A stretch of 64,000 nucleotides of DNA, taken from positions 124,001 to 188,000 of the forward strand of contig CAVRPP010000003.1 of NCBI GenBank assembly GCA_963723165.1, in the 5' to 3' direction. This DNA comes from UBA4744 sp963723165 (GTDB taxonomy: Bacteria > Actinomycetota > Acidimicrobiia > Spongiisociales > UBA4744). The notes beneath the pieces were generated by a model, which was not told the DNA's origin, did no database searches, and saw nothing but the letters and a program-made list of their open reading frames with translations. Position 1 is the first letter of the stretch; the number at the start of each line of letters is the position of its first letter. Shown here piece by piece: positions 43,624 through 52,379 of this stretch. The translations under genes and the position numbers were made by a program.

Positions 43624-44745
43624 ATGGAAACGGCAGAAATGACCACAGAGACAACCATTGACCGGCTCGAACAATTACTGATCGGCGACGAAACCCAGAT
43701 CGCCCGGTTACGAGCCCGCCAGATCGCAGTCCTCCAAGCCCTGGACCTGGCGCAAGTCCCCCTAACAGACGGGTCCCGCACCCTGGCCGAATGGGCAGCC
43801 GCCCGTATGGACCTGAGCCCCGAAACCGCCCGCACCCTCACCCAAACCGCCCACCGGTTAACCGACCAACCCGAACTCGCTACCGAACTGCAGGAAGGCG
43901 CAGTGTCGTTCGACCGGGCAACAGAAGAATCCCGCCTCATCGCCACCGGTGCCAGTCCCGAAGTCGTAGCGCGGTCCCGGGGATGGGACGTTGCCGGGGT
44001 GCGGCGCATGACCGCCCGGCACCAACACATCACCCGCCGCGACGAACACCAAGCCTTCGCGGAGCGGTCCATCATCATCCAACCCTCCTTGGATCAGACG
44101 TTCTACAAACTGTGGGGACAACTCCCCGGCTCCGACGGACGCCTCGTCGAACAAGCGTTAACCACAAGAGCCGACCAGTTCCCACCCCTCGCCAACGGAA
44201 CCCACAACCCCAGAACCCAACGACAAGCAGATGCCCTCGTCTCCATCGCCCACGACTCCCTCAACGGCACCCAACCCGAAGTAACCACCCCCGCACCGGT
44301 CGTTTCGATCTTCATAGACGCCAACCTCGCAACCGCAACCAACGGAGAAACCGGAGCAGAGATAGCCGGCGGACCTCGCATCGGACCACTCACCCTCGAA
44401 CAGATCCTCTGCGACGGACAAGCCGAAATCCTGACAACCGCGACCGACGGGACCCCGCTCACGGTCGGACCCACATCAAAAACCATCCCCCCCAAACTCA
44501 AACGGTTCATCCTCAACCGCGACGGAGGAGCCTGCACCGCCAACGGATGCCAATCCCGCTACCGACTCCAACCCCACCACATCCAACCCAGATCACAAGG
44601 CGGCACCCACCACCCCGACAACCTCACCACACTCTGCTGGTACCACCACCACGTCGTCATCCACCGCAACGGGTACCGAATCGACCCCGATAGCCCACCC
44701 CAACGACGCCGCTTCCTCAAACCCGAAGGACGCGGCCCGCCCTGA
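43624..44745 (+). CDS. DUF222/13E12-type HNH endonuclease
   Basis: 373 residues, ATG at 43624. The N-terminal DUF222 region (IDRLEQLL, LAEWAAARMDLSPETARTL, RLTDQPELATELQEGAVSFDRA, ARSRGWDVAGVRRM) is typical of the 13E12 repeat family of actinobacteria. The C-terminal HNH domain has zinc Cys (CTANGCQ), HHIQPRSQGG, NLTTLCWYHH and VIH. The coding strand is unusually C- and A-rich (CAACCC, ACCACC), unlike neighbouring genes, which hints at horizontal origin. These proteins are often multicopy and associated with mobile DNA; the exact target is unknown. Confidence 0.88.
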   Translation: METAEMTTETTIDRLEQLLIGDETQIARLRARQIAVLQALDLAQVPLTDGSRTLAEWAAARMDLSPETARTLTQTAHRLTDQPELATELQEGAVSFDRATEESRLIATGASPEVVARSRGWDVAGVRRMTARHQHITRRDEHQAFAERSIIIQPSLDQTFYKLWGQLPGSDGRLVEQALTTRADQFPPLANGTHNPRTQRQADALVSIAHDSLNGTQPEVTTPAPVVSIFIDANLATATNGETGAEIAGGPRIGPLTLEQILCDGQAEILTTATDGTPLTVGPTSKTIPPKLKRFILNRDGGACTANGCQSRYRLQPHHIQPRSQGGTHHPDNLTTLCWYHHHVVIHRNGYRIDPDSPPQRRRFLKPEGRGPP

Positions 44746-44940
44746 CGCCGGGCTCACGATTCGTCAGCCTCAACTAGTCCCACGGCCGAACCGATCAAGT
44801 CTGTATCCGGAAAACTGGTGTTGGAACCATCGCCATAGGGTTTCGCTGCCCGCCGTCCAAGCGCGTCCACTAGGCGCCCATTCGTGGCATCAGACCATTG
44901 TGGAAGCCATCTCGGGTATGTGGCGCATGGGTACAGACGC

Positions 44941-45597
44941 CTATCCATCTCCATCCAGAGGCGGGATGTCGACGTGAATGGAAACACTCTCGCCTTTTCG
45001 CAGGTTGTGGCTCCACACAACGAACGCCAGCGGATGCTCCTCTCCAGTCCGCTCAAAGACACTTTCGGGATCCTGACCCACCCGTTCAACGAGTTCTCCC
45101 CATTCGCCCAGACCGTCGCCGCCCACGCTCACCGCATCGTTGCCAGGACAGGCGTTCACAGTTGCGGCCGGGATGGTGTCGAATCCTCTGGCATCATCCT
45201 CTGGAGGGAAAAGCCACGGGGAGTCGAACACTGAGTCGCCAACCCGCTTGATTCCACCGCAGGAGTCGCTCGGCCAAGCCGCGTCCCGGGGAACCATCAT
45301 CAGTTCGGCCCTGTTCCAAATGGTGTCAGGTCCCCTGGTCACCGTCGCAACCCACTCGCCCGGCAATGAGGAGAGCACATCCACACAGGCGTCCGGGTGG
45401 TCCCTCGTTATTACGATGTCGAAATCGTCGGTCGCGTAGTCACCGTCCCACCACGGGCTGACACAGGTCACACTGACCGGAGGTCCATCAGCCGGTTCGT
45501 CCGGTGGCCCAGGAACACCGCCCTTCTTCGCCGAGATCGGTGTCGACATGAGGAACACTGTCACCAACACGAGACCAACGAACAGAAAACGTCTCAT
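44941..45597 (-). CDS. Secreted protein of unknown function
   Basis: 218 residues from ATG at 45597 (AGGA ten bases upstream); a GTG at 45606 would add three. Signal peptide with AKK after the likely cleavage site (STPISAKKGG). The mature protein has five or six Cys (TCVSPWW, DACVDVL, DSCGGI, NACPGND) suggesting disulphides, and a beta-rich composition. No family recognised. It lies just downstream of the propeller-protein gene on the same strand. The 195 bases between it and the HNH gene show no feature. Confidence 0.65.
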   Translation of the reverse strand: MRRFLFVGLVLVTVFLMSTPISAKKGGVPGPPDEPADGPPVSVTCVSPWWDGDYATDDFDIVITRDHPDACVDVLSSLPGEWVATVTRGPDTIWNRAELMMVPRDAAWPSDSCGGIKRVGDSVFDSPWLFPPEDDARGFDTIPAATVNACPGNDAVSVGGDGLGEWGELVERVGQDPESVFERTGEEHPLAFVVWSHNLRKGESVSIHVDIPPLDGDG

Positions 45598-45622
45598 CTT
45601 GCGCACATCCTTCCACCGATCG

Positions 45623-46263
45623 CTACGAAGAATCCGGCGTCCAGCTCAGAACCAACGGTTCTTCGAAGCGGCTGCCGATGGCCACAAAAACCGACCCGTT
45701 GTAGGCAACGTCTCCTAGCCCGGTGCCCCGTCGGTCGATCAGATTCACGGGTACGGGTTCCCAATCGATGCCGTCTTGTGATATCCAGATCGCCCCACCA
45801 CCGACGCCACGGGCCTGATCGCCTCCGCTCCCGTAATCCCCTACGGCCACCATCCACTCCTGTCCTACCGCTATGGCCTGTACAGAAGGTGGCCCTGCCA
45901 TGTCGGGCCAGCTGTCGATTGGACCTTTGGGCGGAGAAACTGGCGGTCTGCTGGAAGGATCGCCCGTCGGGGGACACCCAGAAGGCTGCCTCGCCGTCCA
46001 TGTTCGTTCCCCCGGCGATGAGGCCGGGTCCGACTGCCACCATGGTGTTGACCACGACCCCCTGCCCATGGCTGATCGAATGATCATCACTCAACAGGGT
46101 CCATGCCCGTCCGTCGGTGGAGGTCCAGGTCATCGGTTCGCCGGCCTGACCTCCGGTTGCCACAATTTCGCCCGAATCGAGTTGGACCATCGCCGAGAAA
46201 GCCACCGGCGCCGGGATGATGTCCCAGCTGATCCCATCGGAAGACACCAGCACGTCCGTCTCT
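45623..46263 (-). pseudogene. Frameshifted C-terminal half of the propeller protein
   Basis: Continues the 46264-46956 gene in other frames. A first frame (about 46263-45930) encodes VLVSSDGISWDIIP, WTSTDGRAWTLL and FWVSPDGRSFQQT; a second frame shift near 45928, at a CCCAAAGG run, leads to WISQDGIDWEPVP and the stop at 45623. The WxSxDGxxW repeats continue the beta-propeller seen upstream, so the original protein was a single polypeptide of about 445 residues. One or both indels may be sequencing errors. Confidence 0.65.
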
Positions 46264-46956
46264 TCACCTGTCGATCCGGTATTCGAAGTCCTCGGCTCCG
46301 CCCCCGTACAGGATGAACTCCCCGGATTCGAGGACCATGCCGTCTCGCGGTAAGGGTGCGTCGATCTCAGCCGAAACCGTCCAGTCTGTCCCATCTTGTG
46401 ACACCCAAACGAAACCCTCTCCCCAAGCGACCATTCCATCCTCATCACCAATTACTCGGGTCTCCCCGAACCTCTCACTACCGGGCACAACCCCCCACCC
46501 GGCACCATCGGTCGATCTCCACAACCTGCCTTGGTAAAAGGTGATCTCCGGCCCCCAGTACGTTCCGCCGATGAAGAAGCCCTTCGATTCGACATGAGAA
46601 ATCGACCTCGCAGAGATCACCGCCGACGGATCAGTCCCAAGTTTGCGGCTGGTCCATTGTGAAGCGATCAGCTCGACGCCGGACAAGGCAACCGGATCGT
46701 CGGTGACGACTGTTGTCGTTGTGACCGACGCCGTGGTTGTCGAGCGCTCTTCTGCGACCGGAAGATTCGCGGACCGGGGGAGGAGCAGGGTCACGCCGGC
46801 AACCACCGCAACCGCGCCAAACGTCACCACCGCTATCCGGGTGCTACGGATCTGCCACCGCCGCCGCCCCAGGTCGTCGAATGGTGGAACCGAAAGCTCC
46901 GCCAGGGCACTATCGGTTCGATCACTGTGCTCACGAAAAAGCGTATCGATATCCAT
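46264..46956 (-). CDS. Membrane-anchored propeller protein, probable anti-sigma partner (N-terminal part)
   Basis: 230 residues to a premature stop. Cytoplasmic N-terminus of about 35 residues (MDIDTLFREHSDRTDSALAEL), a TM helix at about 40-60 (IAVVTFGAVAVVAGVTLLL), a Thr-rich linker, then propeller blades with WRSTDGAGWGVVP and WVSQDGTDWTVS. The ATG overlaps the ECF sigma stop by one base (TGATG), so the pair is cotranscribed; the cytoplasmic part is therefore a good candidate for a sigma-binding anti-sigma segment. The frame is lost near 46264 and continues in another frame. Confidence 0.75.
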   Translation of the reverse strand: MDIDTLFREHSDRTDSALAELSVPPFDDLGRRRWQIRSTRIAVVTFGAVAVVAGVTLLLPRSANLPVAEERSTTTASVTTTTVVTDDPVALSGVELIASQWTSRKLGTDPSAVISARSISHVESKGFFIGGTYWGPEITFYQGRLWRSTDGAGWGVVPGSERFGETRVIGDEDGMVAWGEGFVWVSQDGTDWTVSAEIDAPLPRDGMVLESGEFILYGGGAEDFEYRIDR

Positions 46957-47501
46957 CAGGCGTTCCTCTCAATCGCCAACCGGGTCGCCAGAGCAACCCT
47001 CCCCCGATGCAGATGCACCCGGGCGGTGGCCTCGGCGCATCCGAGCGCCTCCGCTATCTCGGAAACAGAACAATCCTCGAGGTAAAACAAGACCAGGGCT
47101 TGGCATTGCCGGTTCGACAGGGACCGCACTTCTTTCCAGAAATCGGCGGTCGACTCGGGGAGGGTCGCCTGGGTCGTGCGGCCGGCCGACCACTGACGCT
47201 TGGCTAGAGTTTCGGAATAGCTTCGGCGCAGCCGTGAATGAGCTTTGTTGACGACCACCCGGCGGAGCCAGGCCTCCGGGTATTCATATCGTGAGACCGA
47301 ATCCCACTTCCGATACGCAGCCAGAAAGGCCTCCTGGACCAGGTCCTCGGCGGCGTGTTGGGAGCCGGACAACACGAATGCCAGCTTCAGGAGCGGTCTG
47401 TAGCGGGCTCGGTAGACATCTTCAAAGGCAGGTGAGACGGCCACCAAAGGCACCCGCTCGGACACTCCCCCAACATCGTCCTCAGTCAAGAAGGTCTCCA
47501 T
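46956..47501 (-). CDS. ECF-type RNA polymerase sigma factor
   Basis: 181 residues from ATG at 47501 (METFLTEDD). Region 2: FEDVYRARYRPLLKLAFVLSGSQHAAEDLVQEAFLAAYRKWD; here the LVQEAF helix contacts core polymerase. Region 4: SLSNRQCQALVLFYLEDCSVSEIAEALGCAEATARVHLHRGR. The family is the SigE-like group widely used in actinobacteria. The next gene, overlapping its stop, encodes a membrane-anchored protein that probably holds it inactive until an external signal arrives. The 213 bases upstream to 47714 hold no gene. Confidence 0.92.
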   Translation of the reverse strand: METFLTEDDVGGVSERVPLVAVSPAFEDVYRARYRPLLKLAFVLSGSQHAAEDLVQEAFLAAYRKWDSVSRYEYPEAWLRRVVVNKAHSRLRRSYSETLAKRQWSAGRTTQATLPESTADFWKEVRSLSNRQCQALVLFYLEDCSVSEIAEALGCAEATARVHLHRGRVALATRLAIERNA

Positions 47502-47714
47502 ACCCTTCAATCGCACGACCCTCAGCCTACGTTTACAGCTAAGACGTGTTTTGGCCCGACCGAGCACGGCCTGCAGTCCGGGACCAGACTCAGATCCTGG
47601 TTCCATACCAGCCCACCCGGACCCTCAGACCAGGTTTTCGCGTCCCGACACTCCGCCCATGAACTCTCGCTCCCACACTGGTGGCGGCCCCAGGGAGACC
47701 ACCTGACCACTTGA

Positions 47715-48092
47715 TCAGATGAACGCCAGTGCAAGCAAGGCAAGAGCAGGTGGAACTCCCTGGACGAGGGCAGCCTGCATCATGGTCCGGCGGGCGACGA
47801 ACAGCACCACAGCAGCGCCCAGCATGAAGAGACAGCAATATCCCAGCAAGGTCGTGCGACCGGCGATGTCGGTGAGAACCAGGATCGCCCCCGCGATCGC
47901 ACCAATGGCCAGGAAGAGGTTGTAGTAGCCCAGGTTCTGCATGGCGAAGGCCAGGGTGTCCGCTTCTTCCTGGGAGGACACCCCGAATCGCTTCCAGACG
48001 ACGGGTTGGCGCCACCGAACCGACTCCATCAGCCAGAAGCCGAGGTGCAATACGCCTGCCACAACTCCGAACACCACTGCCATCACGGTCAT
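47715..48092 (-). CDS. DUF1304 family membrane protein
   Basis: 125 residues, ATG at 48092 with GGAAGGAG four bases upstream. Four TM helices. Family features are HLGFWLMESVRW near the start, FGVSSQEEADTLAFAMQNLGYYN and a C-terminal LALLALAF helix. Conserved in many bacteria and of unknown function. Divergent from the ASCH gene. Confidence 0.85.
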   Translation of the reverse strand: MTVMAVVFGVVAGVLHLGFWLMESVRWRQPVVWKRFGVSSQEEADTLAFAMQNLGYYNLFLAIGAIAGAILVLTDIAGRTTLLGYCCLFMLGAAVVLFVARRTMMQAALVQGVPPALALLALAFI

Positions 48093-48223
48093 CGCGCTCC
48101 TTCCAGATTCGGTCAGTCTACGAAGGCCTGATCCTGCCGATGCAGTATTCGTTGATATGTTGAGGTCGTGAAATCGAACGCCTTGACTGTGGACGAATGC
48201 CCGGCCGGCTGTGCGCACAAACG

Positions 48224-48682
48224 ATGACCAGCCAGTCGGGTCCGGCTATCGAGGAATTCTGGGCGGAGTTCGTGGCGGCCACCGGCACCGAGGCCGCTTA
48301 CACGGCATGGGCGTTCGGCGCTGACAGCGATCCAGACCAACAGACCCGGTTGGGCAGGCTGGTGCTGGAAGGACCGAAGCGGGCCACCACCGGGCGGGTG
48401 GCCGACTACGAGGACGGGGAGGCGCTGCCGCAGCCAGGTGAGTTCAGCGTGATCCTCGATGGCGCCGGGATGCCGCTCTGCATCGTCGAGACCACTCGAA
48501 TCGAGGTGCGCCGCCTCGACGACGTCGACGAGGACTTCGCCGAGACCGAAGGCGAAGGCGATCGCTCCCTGGCCTGGTGGCGAGACGCTCATCTGGGTTT
48601 CTTCGAGCGGGTGGGCACGCCCATCGACGGAGACACCCCTTTGGTTCTCGAATGGTTCTCCCTCGTCTGGCCAAAGGCCTGA
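48224..48682 (+). CDS. ASCH domain protein
   Basis: 152 residues from ATG at 48224. PUA-like ASCH fold: LVLEGPKRATTGRVADYEDGEALPQPGE, then SVILDGAGMPLCIVETTRIEV and DRSLAWWRDAHLGFF. Relatives bind RNA or act as small-molecule amidohydrolases (YqfB type, with a Lys-Thr-Glu triad). Here a Lys, Thr and Glu are present in the expected strands, so hydrolase activity is possible but unproven. Confidence 0.85.
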   Translation: MTSQSGPAIEEFWAEFVAATGTEAAYTAWAFGADSDPDQQTRLGRLVLEGPKRATTGRVADYEDGEALPQPGEFSVILDGAGMPLCIVETTRIEVRRLDDVDEDFAETEGEGDRSLAWWRDAHLGFFERVGTPIDGDTPLVLEWFSLVWPKA

Positions 48683-48720
48683 CCTTCAGGAGACCTCGCG
48701 GGGTGTGGCGTATCCGCGCC

Positions 48721-49125
48721 TCAGAGCGTGATGATGTGATCCGGCGGGTTGCCGCCGAGCGCCGCATAGAGATCGGGGAAGCAGCCCACCTGCACGCCAG
48801 CCACCGTGTCCGTGACGTGACATTCGCCGGGTTCGGTGCGTCCGGCCCCGGTGGATGGGTCACACCAGCGGGGCTCGCCGTCGGCGAGGTTTCGCTCCAG
48901 AGCGCACATGTCGCACATCATCAGCAACATTCCCTTGTCGGCGGCAACCTTGGCGAGGCGTTCCCCGATCGGATCACCCTGACGCAGCACGAACGTGTTG
49001 TCGTCAAAAAAGAACATGCCGATCACGTCTACGCCGTGGGTTCCGGCCTCGAGTTGGGGGAGGATCATTTGTCCGAGCTTGTAGCTGGCCGCTCGTGGCG
49101 AAGTAAATACGTATGCCACTTTCAT
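48721..49125 (-). CDS. SaoD/DsrE family protein
   Basis: 134 residues. A strongly conserved small family: VAYVFTSPRAASYKLGQMIL at the start, GMFFFDDNTFVLRQGDPIGERLA, a cysteine-rich segment (MMCDMCALERNL, RWCDPSTGAG, GECHVTDTVAGV) and VGCFPDLYAALGGNPPD at the end. The fold belongs to the DsrE sulphur-carrier group; the cysteines suggest persulphide or metal binding. No other sulphur genes are adjacent, and it lies downstream of herA on the same strand. Confidence 0.88.
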   Translation of the reverse strand: MKVAYVFTSPRAASYKLGQMILPQLEAGTHGVDVIGMFFFDDNTFVLRQGDPIGERLAKVAADKGMLLMMCDMCALERNLADGEPRWCDPSTGAGRTEPGECHVTDTVAGVQVGCFPDLYAALGGNPPDHIITL

Positions 49126-49173
49126 GAAACGTCTCCTGGGTTCGGGATCAACGACCCTAACGATCCGAGCGAC

Positions 49174-50853
49174 CTACTCGGTCAATCCCTCAAACGGATC
49201 GTCGGGTTGGTCACCCCCGCCGGGGAGAGGCCCGGCCTCGGAAGCGCGCGTCGCCCAGGCCGGGAAGGGGAATTCGACCACAAGGGGCACCGGCAGTTCC
49301 GGTTGCGAGACCAGCATGGTGCCGGGTTTGAGGATGGTGGCCCGCTGCCGCTGCACGGTCGGCAGAAACCCGTACTCCTCCCGGGCGGCTTCCGCCGAGT
49401 CGAGCCGGCCAACGACGCGGATTGATGAGTTGGAGATGATGCGCCTTTCAACCTCCGAAGCCGTCTGCTGGGCGCCTATCAGGATCACGCCAAGCGAGCG
49501 GCCGCGCTCCGCCACGTCGAGCAGAATCTCTTTGATAGGGCTGGCGCCTTCGCGGGGCGCATATTTGTTGAGCTCGTCGAGGACCACTAGCAACAGCTCT
49601 TTGGACTGCCCGGCCTTCTCCTTCTCGTCGAAGGCCCGCCGCACGGTCACCCCGACCACGAACCGTTTCGCCCGGTCGTGCAAATTGTGCAGGTCGACCA
49701 CCGTTACCTGGTGCTCGAGACGCACCCGGTGCCGCTCCGGGTTGGGAACATCGGCGCGGATGAGCCGTTCGATATGTCGAACCGCCCCCTGCAGACGGCG
49801 CACGAAAGCGTTGACGGTCCCCGTCCCGATAGCCGGCCCGGCCCACTCGTAGCGTTCCCCATCGTCCTGGACTTTGCGGGTGATCAAATCGGCGAGATCC
49901 CTGAACGTCCGTACGGTCTCGCCGTCGATCTGGACACCGCCATCATCCAGGGACGTGGCTCGCCGGAGTTGAGCCATGACGTTGTAGACAACCATGGTGT
50001 AGTGGGCTCGATCATCTTCGGCGTCGGCAAAGAGGAAGGGCAGCAGATCCTCGTGGCAGAACTCGGCCAGCGTCCAGAAGAACGAGGTCACCCCTTCGCT
50101 GCGAGAAGACACGTCGGGCACCGCCGTAGCCGAACCTGATCGCGGCGGCGCAAAGATGCCGACCGACCGAAACGCCTCGGCCGGCAGACCGATCGACTGA
50201 TAGCGGTTGCGCTGCACATCGTCGAGGGCAACGTTCGGGTGATCCAGAAACAGCAGATCCTCGCCCTTGACGTTGAAAATCAGGGCCTTGGTGTTGACCG
50301 CCCGGGCGCCCAGAGCCCCTGAGGCAAACAAGGAGTGCAGCAGGAACGTTGCATATGTTGTCTTCGTAGCCACCCCGGAAATGCCGGAGATGTTGACGTG
50401 AGCGCCCCGGCGACCGTCGATGAACTCCAGGTTCACGTAGAACGGCTCGTTGGTCCGGCTCAACCCGATGGGCAAACGCTCCGTCATCTGATCAAAGAAG
50501 AGAGCACGATCGCGGTCCTCCCCTTCGGCCCGGGCGACGGCTTGACCCGGGCGGGGCGGAACAAAGATCTCCGGCTCAAAACGGGTGGCCGTCACCTGGG
50601 CCGCCTCGCTGACTTCGGCCGGCAACACCCCGTCTTCTATGAGGAAAACATCACTGTCGAAGCGGGCCCCTTCATGGCGGGCCCGAACCTGGGAGACCAT
50701 GCCGTATACCTTGACGATCTCACCATCCGGCAGGACCCGTTGCAGAGCAACGACGTCATCGAGTTGCAGGTACTGGCCCTCGGCAACGCCGACCCAGAAC
50801 TCCAGTGGAGTCGAGTCTTCTGTCCCGATGACTCTGGCTACAGGTTGCTCCAT
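49174..50853 (-). CDS. HerA-family ATPase/helicase
   Basis: 559 residues, ATG at 50853 after GGGGGAG. N-terminal HAS-barrel (VGVAEGQYLQLDDVV to about residue 95), then a FtsK/HerA-type ATPase. The P-loop is a variant, ISGVATKTT at about 155-165, with Walker B LLLVVLDELNKYAP at about 420 and a sensor/arginine region ILIGAQQTASEVERRI. The C-terminus has a strand-rich LKPGTMLVSQPELPVP segment. HerA forms hexameric rings that drive DNA through NurA during end resection. A NurA-like gene lies in the sbcCD operon 11 kb away. Confidence 0.88.
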   Translation of the reverse strand: MEQPVARVIGTEDSTPLEFWVGVAEGQYLQLDDVVALQRVLPDGEIVKVYGMVSQVRARHEGARFDSDVFLIEDGVLPAEVSEAAQVTATRFEPEIFVPPRPGQAVARAEGEDRDRALFFDQMTERLPIGLSRTNEPFYVNLEFIDGRRGAHVNISGISGVATKTTYATFLLHSLFASGALGARAVNTKALIFNVKGEDLLFLDHPNVALDDVQRNRYQSIGLPAEAFRSVGIFAPPRSGSATAVPDVSSRSEGVTSFFWTLAEFCHEDLLPFLFADAEDDRAHYTMVVYNVMAQLRRATSLDDGGVQIDGETVRTFRDLADLITRKVQDDGERYEWAGPAIGTGTVNAFVRRLQGAVRHIERLIRADVPNPERHRVRLEHQVTVVDLHNLHDRAKRFVVGVTVRRAFDEKEKAGQSKELLLVVLDELNKYAPREGASPIKEILLDVAERGRSLGVILIGAQQTASEVERRIISNSSIRVVGRLDSAEAAREEYGFLPTVQRQRATILKPGTMLVSQPELPVPLVVEFPFPAWATRASEAGPLPGGGDQPDDPFEGLTE

Positions 50854-50976
50854 CTCACTCCCCCGCGGCGGGTTCGAACTCACTATGGCGATGGTAGCGA
50901 GAGACTCTGACGGCAGAACGCAGCCGGTCGTTGCGGTTTGTGGAACGGCGGTCTGGTGGATGACCGAACCGGGCCA

Positions 50977-52272
50977 CTAAGAACGCTCGGCTACCAGCTT
51001 CCACACGTCTCCACCTGCAGTCGTGACGTAGATCTCCCCGAAGGCGTCCGTGCCGAACGACGTAACGTCGTCCAACGATCCAACCTCCGGCGTGTGATCC
51101 CGCTGATCGGTGGCTGCCCCGTTCTCGTATAGGAACGAGCGAAGCCATCCACCGCAGTAGTCGGAATAGAAGTATCGGCCGGCCACTTCGGGAATTGCCA
51201 CTCCTCGATACACGTAGCCGCCTGCGACCGAGCAACCGTCCCCGTGTGAGTATTCGACGGCGGGCAGGTACAAACTGTCGGTGTTGCACCCTGAACTCGG
51301 CGAAAAACAGTTGTCCCCTTCCATGATGGGCCAGCCATAGTTCAGTCCGGCTTCAGAAGCAGGAGCCACATCGATCTCCTCCCACCGGTTCTGCCCGACG
51401 TCGCCGATGTAGAGAAGATCGCCGTCGAAAGAGAACCGCCACGGGTTGCGCAGCCCGTAGGCCCAGACTTCGGGTGCTCCACCACCGCCTACGAATGGAT
51501 TGTCCGGCGGGATCGCATAAGCAATACCTCCGACCGGGTCGCCGCCATCGACATCGATGCGGAGCAACGCGCCCAGAACCGTGTCGGGGCGCTGACCATT
51601 CCCGTACCGATCGCCGGAGCCGCCGCCGTCGCCGAGAGCGATGTACAGATAGCCGTCGGGCCCGAATGCGAGCATTCCTCCGTTGTGGTTGCTGGCCGGT
51701 TGGGTGACAACGAGAATCAATCGGCCGGTTTCCAGATCTGCCAGATCCGGATTGCTACCGACCCGGTACTCGAAGATCTTGGAATCGCCGTGGCGGTCGC
51801 TGTAGTGAACGTAGAACAGACCGTTAGCGGCATAGTCGGGATGGAACGCCAGGCCGAGCAGACCCCGCTCCCCCTCATTGTTGGTCGGCTCGCTGATGTC
51901 GAGGAAGGGCTCAACCAGCGTGATCCCATCCTTGATGATGTGGATCTGCCCGTCCTTGGTGACGACGAACAGGCGCTCATCGCCTGCAGGTGCATCAACA
52001 AAAACCGGAAACACAAGACCACTCGCAACCTTCTCATACGTGAGCCCGGCCAGCGGGGCCAGGGTGGTTGTCGTGGTCGTCGGTCCTTCCGTCGTGGTGG
52101 TGTCCCCAGGGTCGAGGGTTGTCGACGAGGTACCAGCACTCTCGGTGGTCGATGGGGTCACGGCGCTGCTGGTCGTTTCGCCCGCGGTCGAAGACGTCGT
52201 GGCTGGTTCCACCTCTGCAGTGGTACACGAGGCGAGTACCAGCAAGAAACTGAGCACGACAATGCGACGCAT
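50977..52272 (-). CDS. PQQ-dependent sugar dehydrogenase-type lipoprotein
   Basis: 431 residues from ATG at 52272. Lipobox VLASC, a Thr/Ser-rich linker (about 25-75), then a six-bladed propeller of the GSDH/L-sorbosone dehydrogenase family: VASGLVFPVFVDAP, GERGLLGLAFHPDYA, SNHNGGMLAFGPDGYLYIALGDGG, WAYGLRNPWRFSF, IGDVGQNRWEEID, LNYGWPIMEGDNCF. His in SNHNGG and Arg in LRNPWR match known cofactor contacts. It should oxidise aldose sugars outside the membrane if PQQ is available; no PQQ synthesis genes are seen here. Confidence 0.88.
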   Translation of the reverse strand: MRRIVVLSFLLVLASCTTAEVEPATTSSTAGETTSSAVTPSTTESAGTSSTTLDPGDTTTTEGPTTTTTTLAPLAGLTYEKVASGLVFPVFVDAPAGDERLFVVTKDGQIHIIKDGITLVEPFLDISEPTNNEGERGLLGLAFHPDYAANGLFYVHYSDRHGDSKIFEYRVGSNPDLADLETGRLILVVTQPASNHNGGMLAFGPDGYLYIALGDGGGSGDRYGNGQRPDTVLGALLRIDVDGGDPVGGIAYAIPPDNPFVGGGGAPEVWAYGLRNPWRFSFDGDLLYIGDVGQNRWEEIDVAPASEAGLNYGWPIMEGDNCFSPSSGCNTDSLYLPAVEYSHGDGCSVAGGYVYRGVAIPEVAGRYFYSDYCGGWLRSFLYENGAATDQRDHTPEVGSLDDVTSFGTDAFGEIYVTTAGGDVWKLVAERS

Positions 52273-52341
52273 CAGAAAAGCATATCGGTCCGCCGGGCTA
52301 GTCGAGCCGATCGCCTGGTCCTCGAGCAACGGGACGAGTAG

Positions 52342-52370
52342 CTTCGAGAGTGATAAGCGTCACCTCGAAG
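52342..52370 (+). promoter_or_regulatory. Hairpin overlapping the ribosome-binding site of the PLP enzyme gene
   Basis: CTTCGAG-A-GTGA at 52342-52353 pairs with TCAC-CTCGAAG at 52360-52370, a bulged 11 bp stem with a six-base loop. The 3' arm overlaps the AAGGAG ribosome-binding site, so folding could limit translation, or the palindrome could be an operator. Confidence 0.45.
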
Positions 52371-52379
52371 GAGCTCGCA

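Noticed and set aside
44754..45089. 111-codon minus-strand frame next to the HNH gene
   Set aside because: It overlaps the secreted-protein gene in another frame and shows no coding signature.
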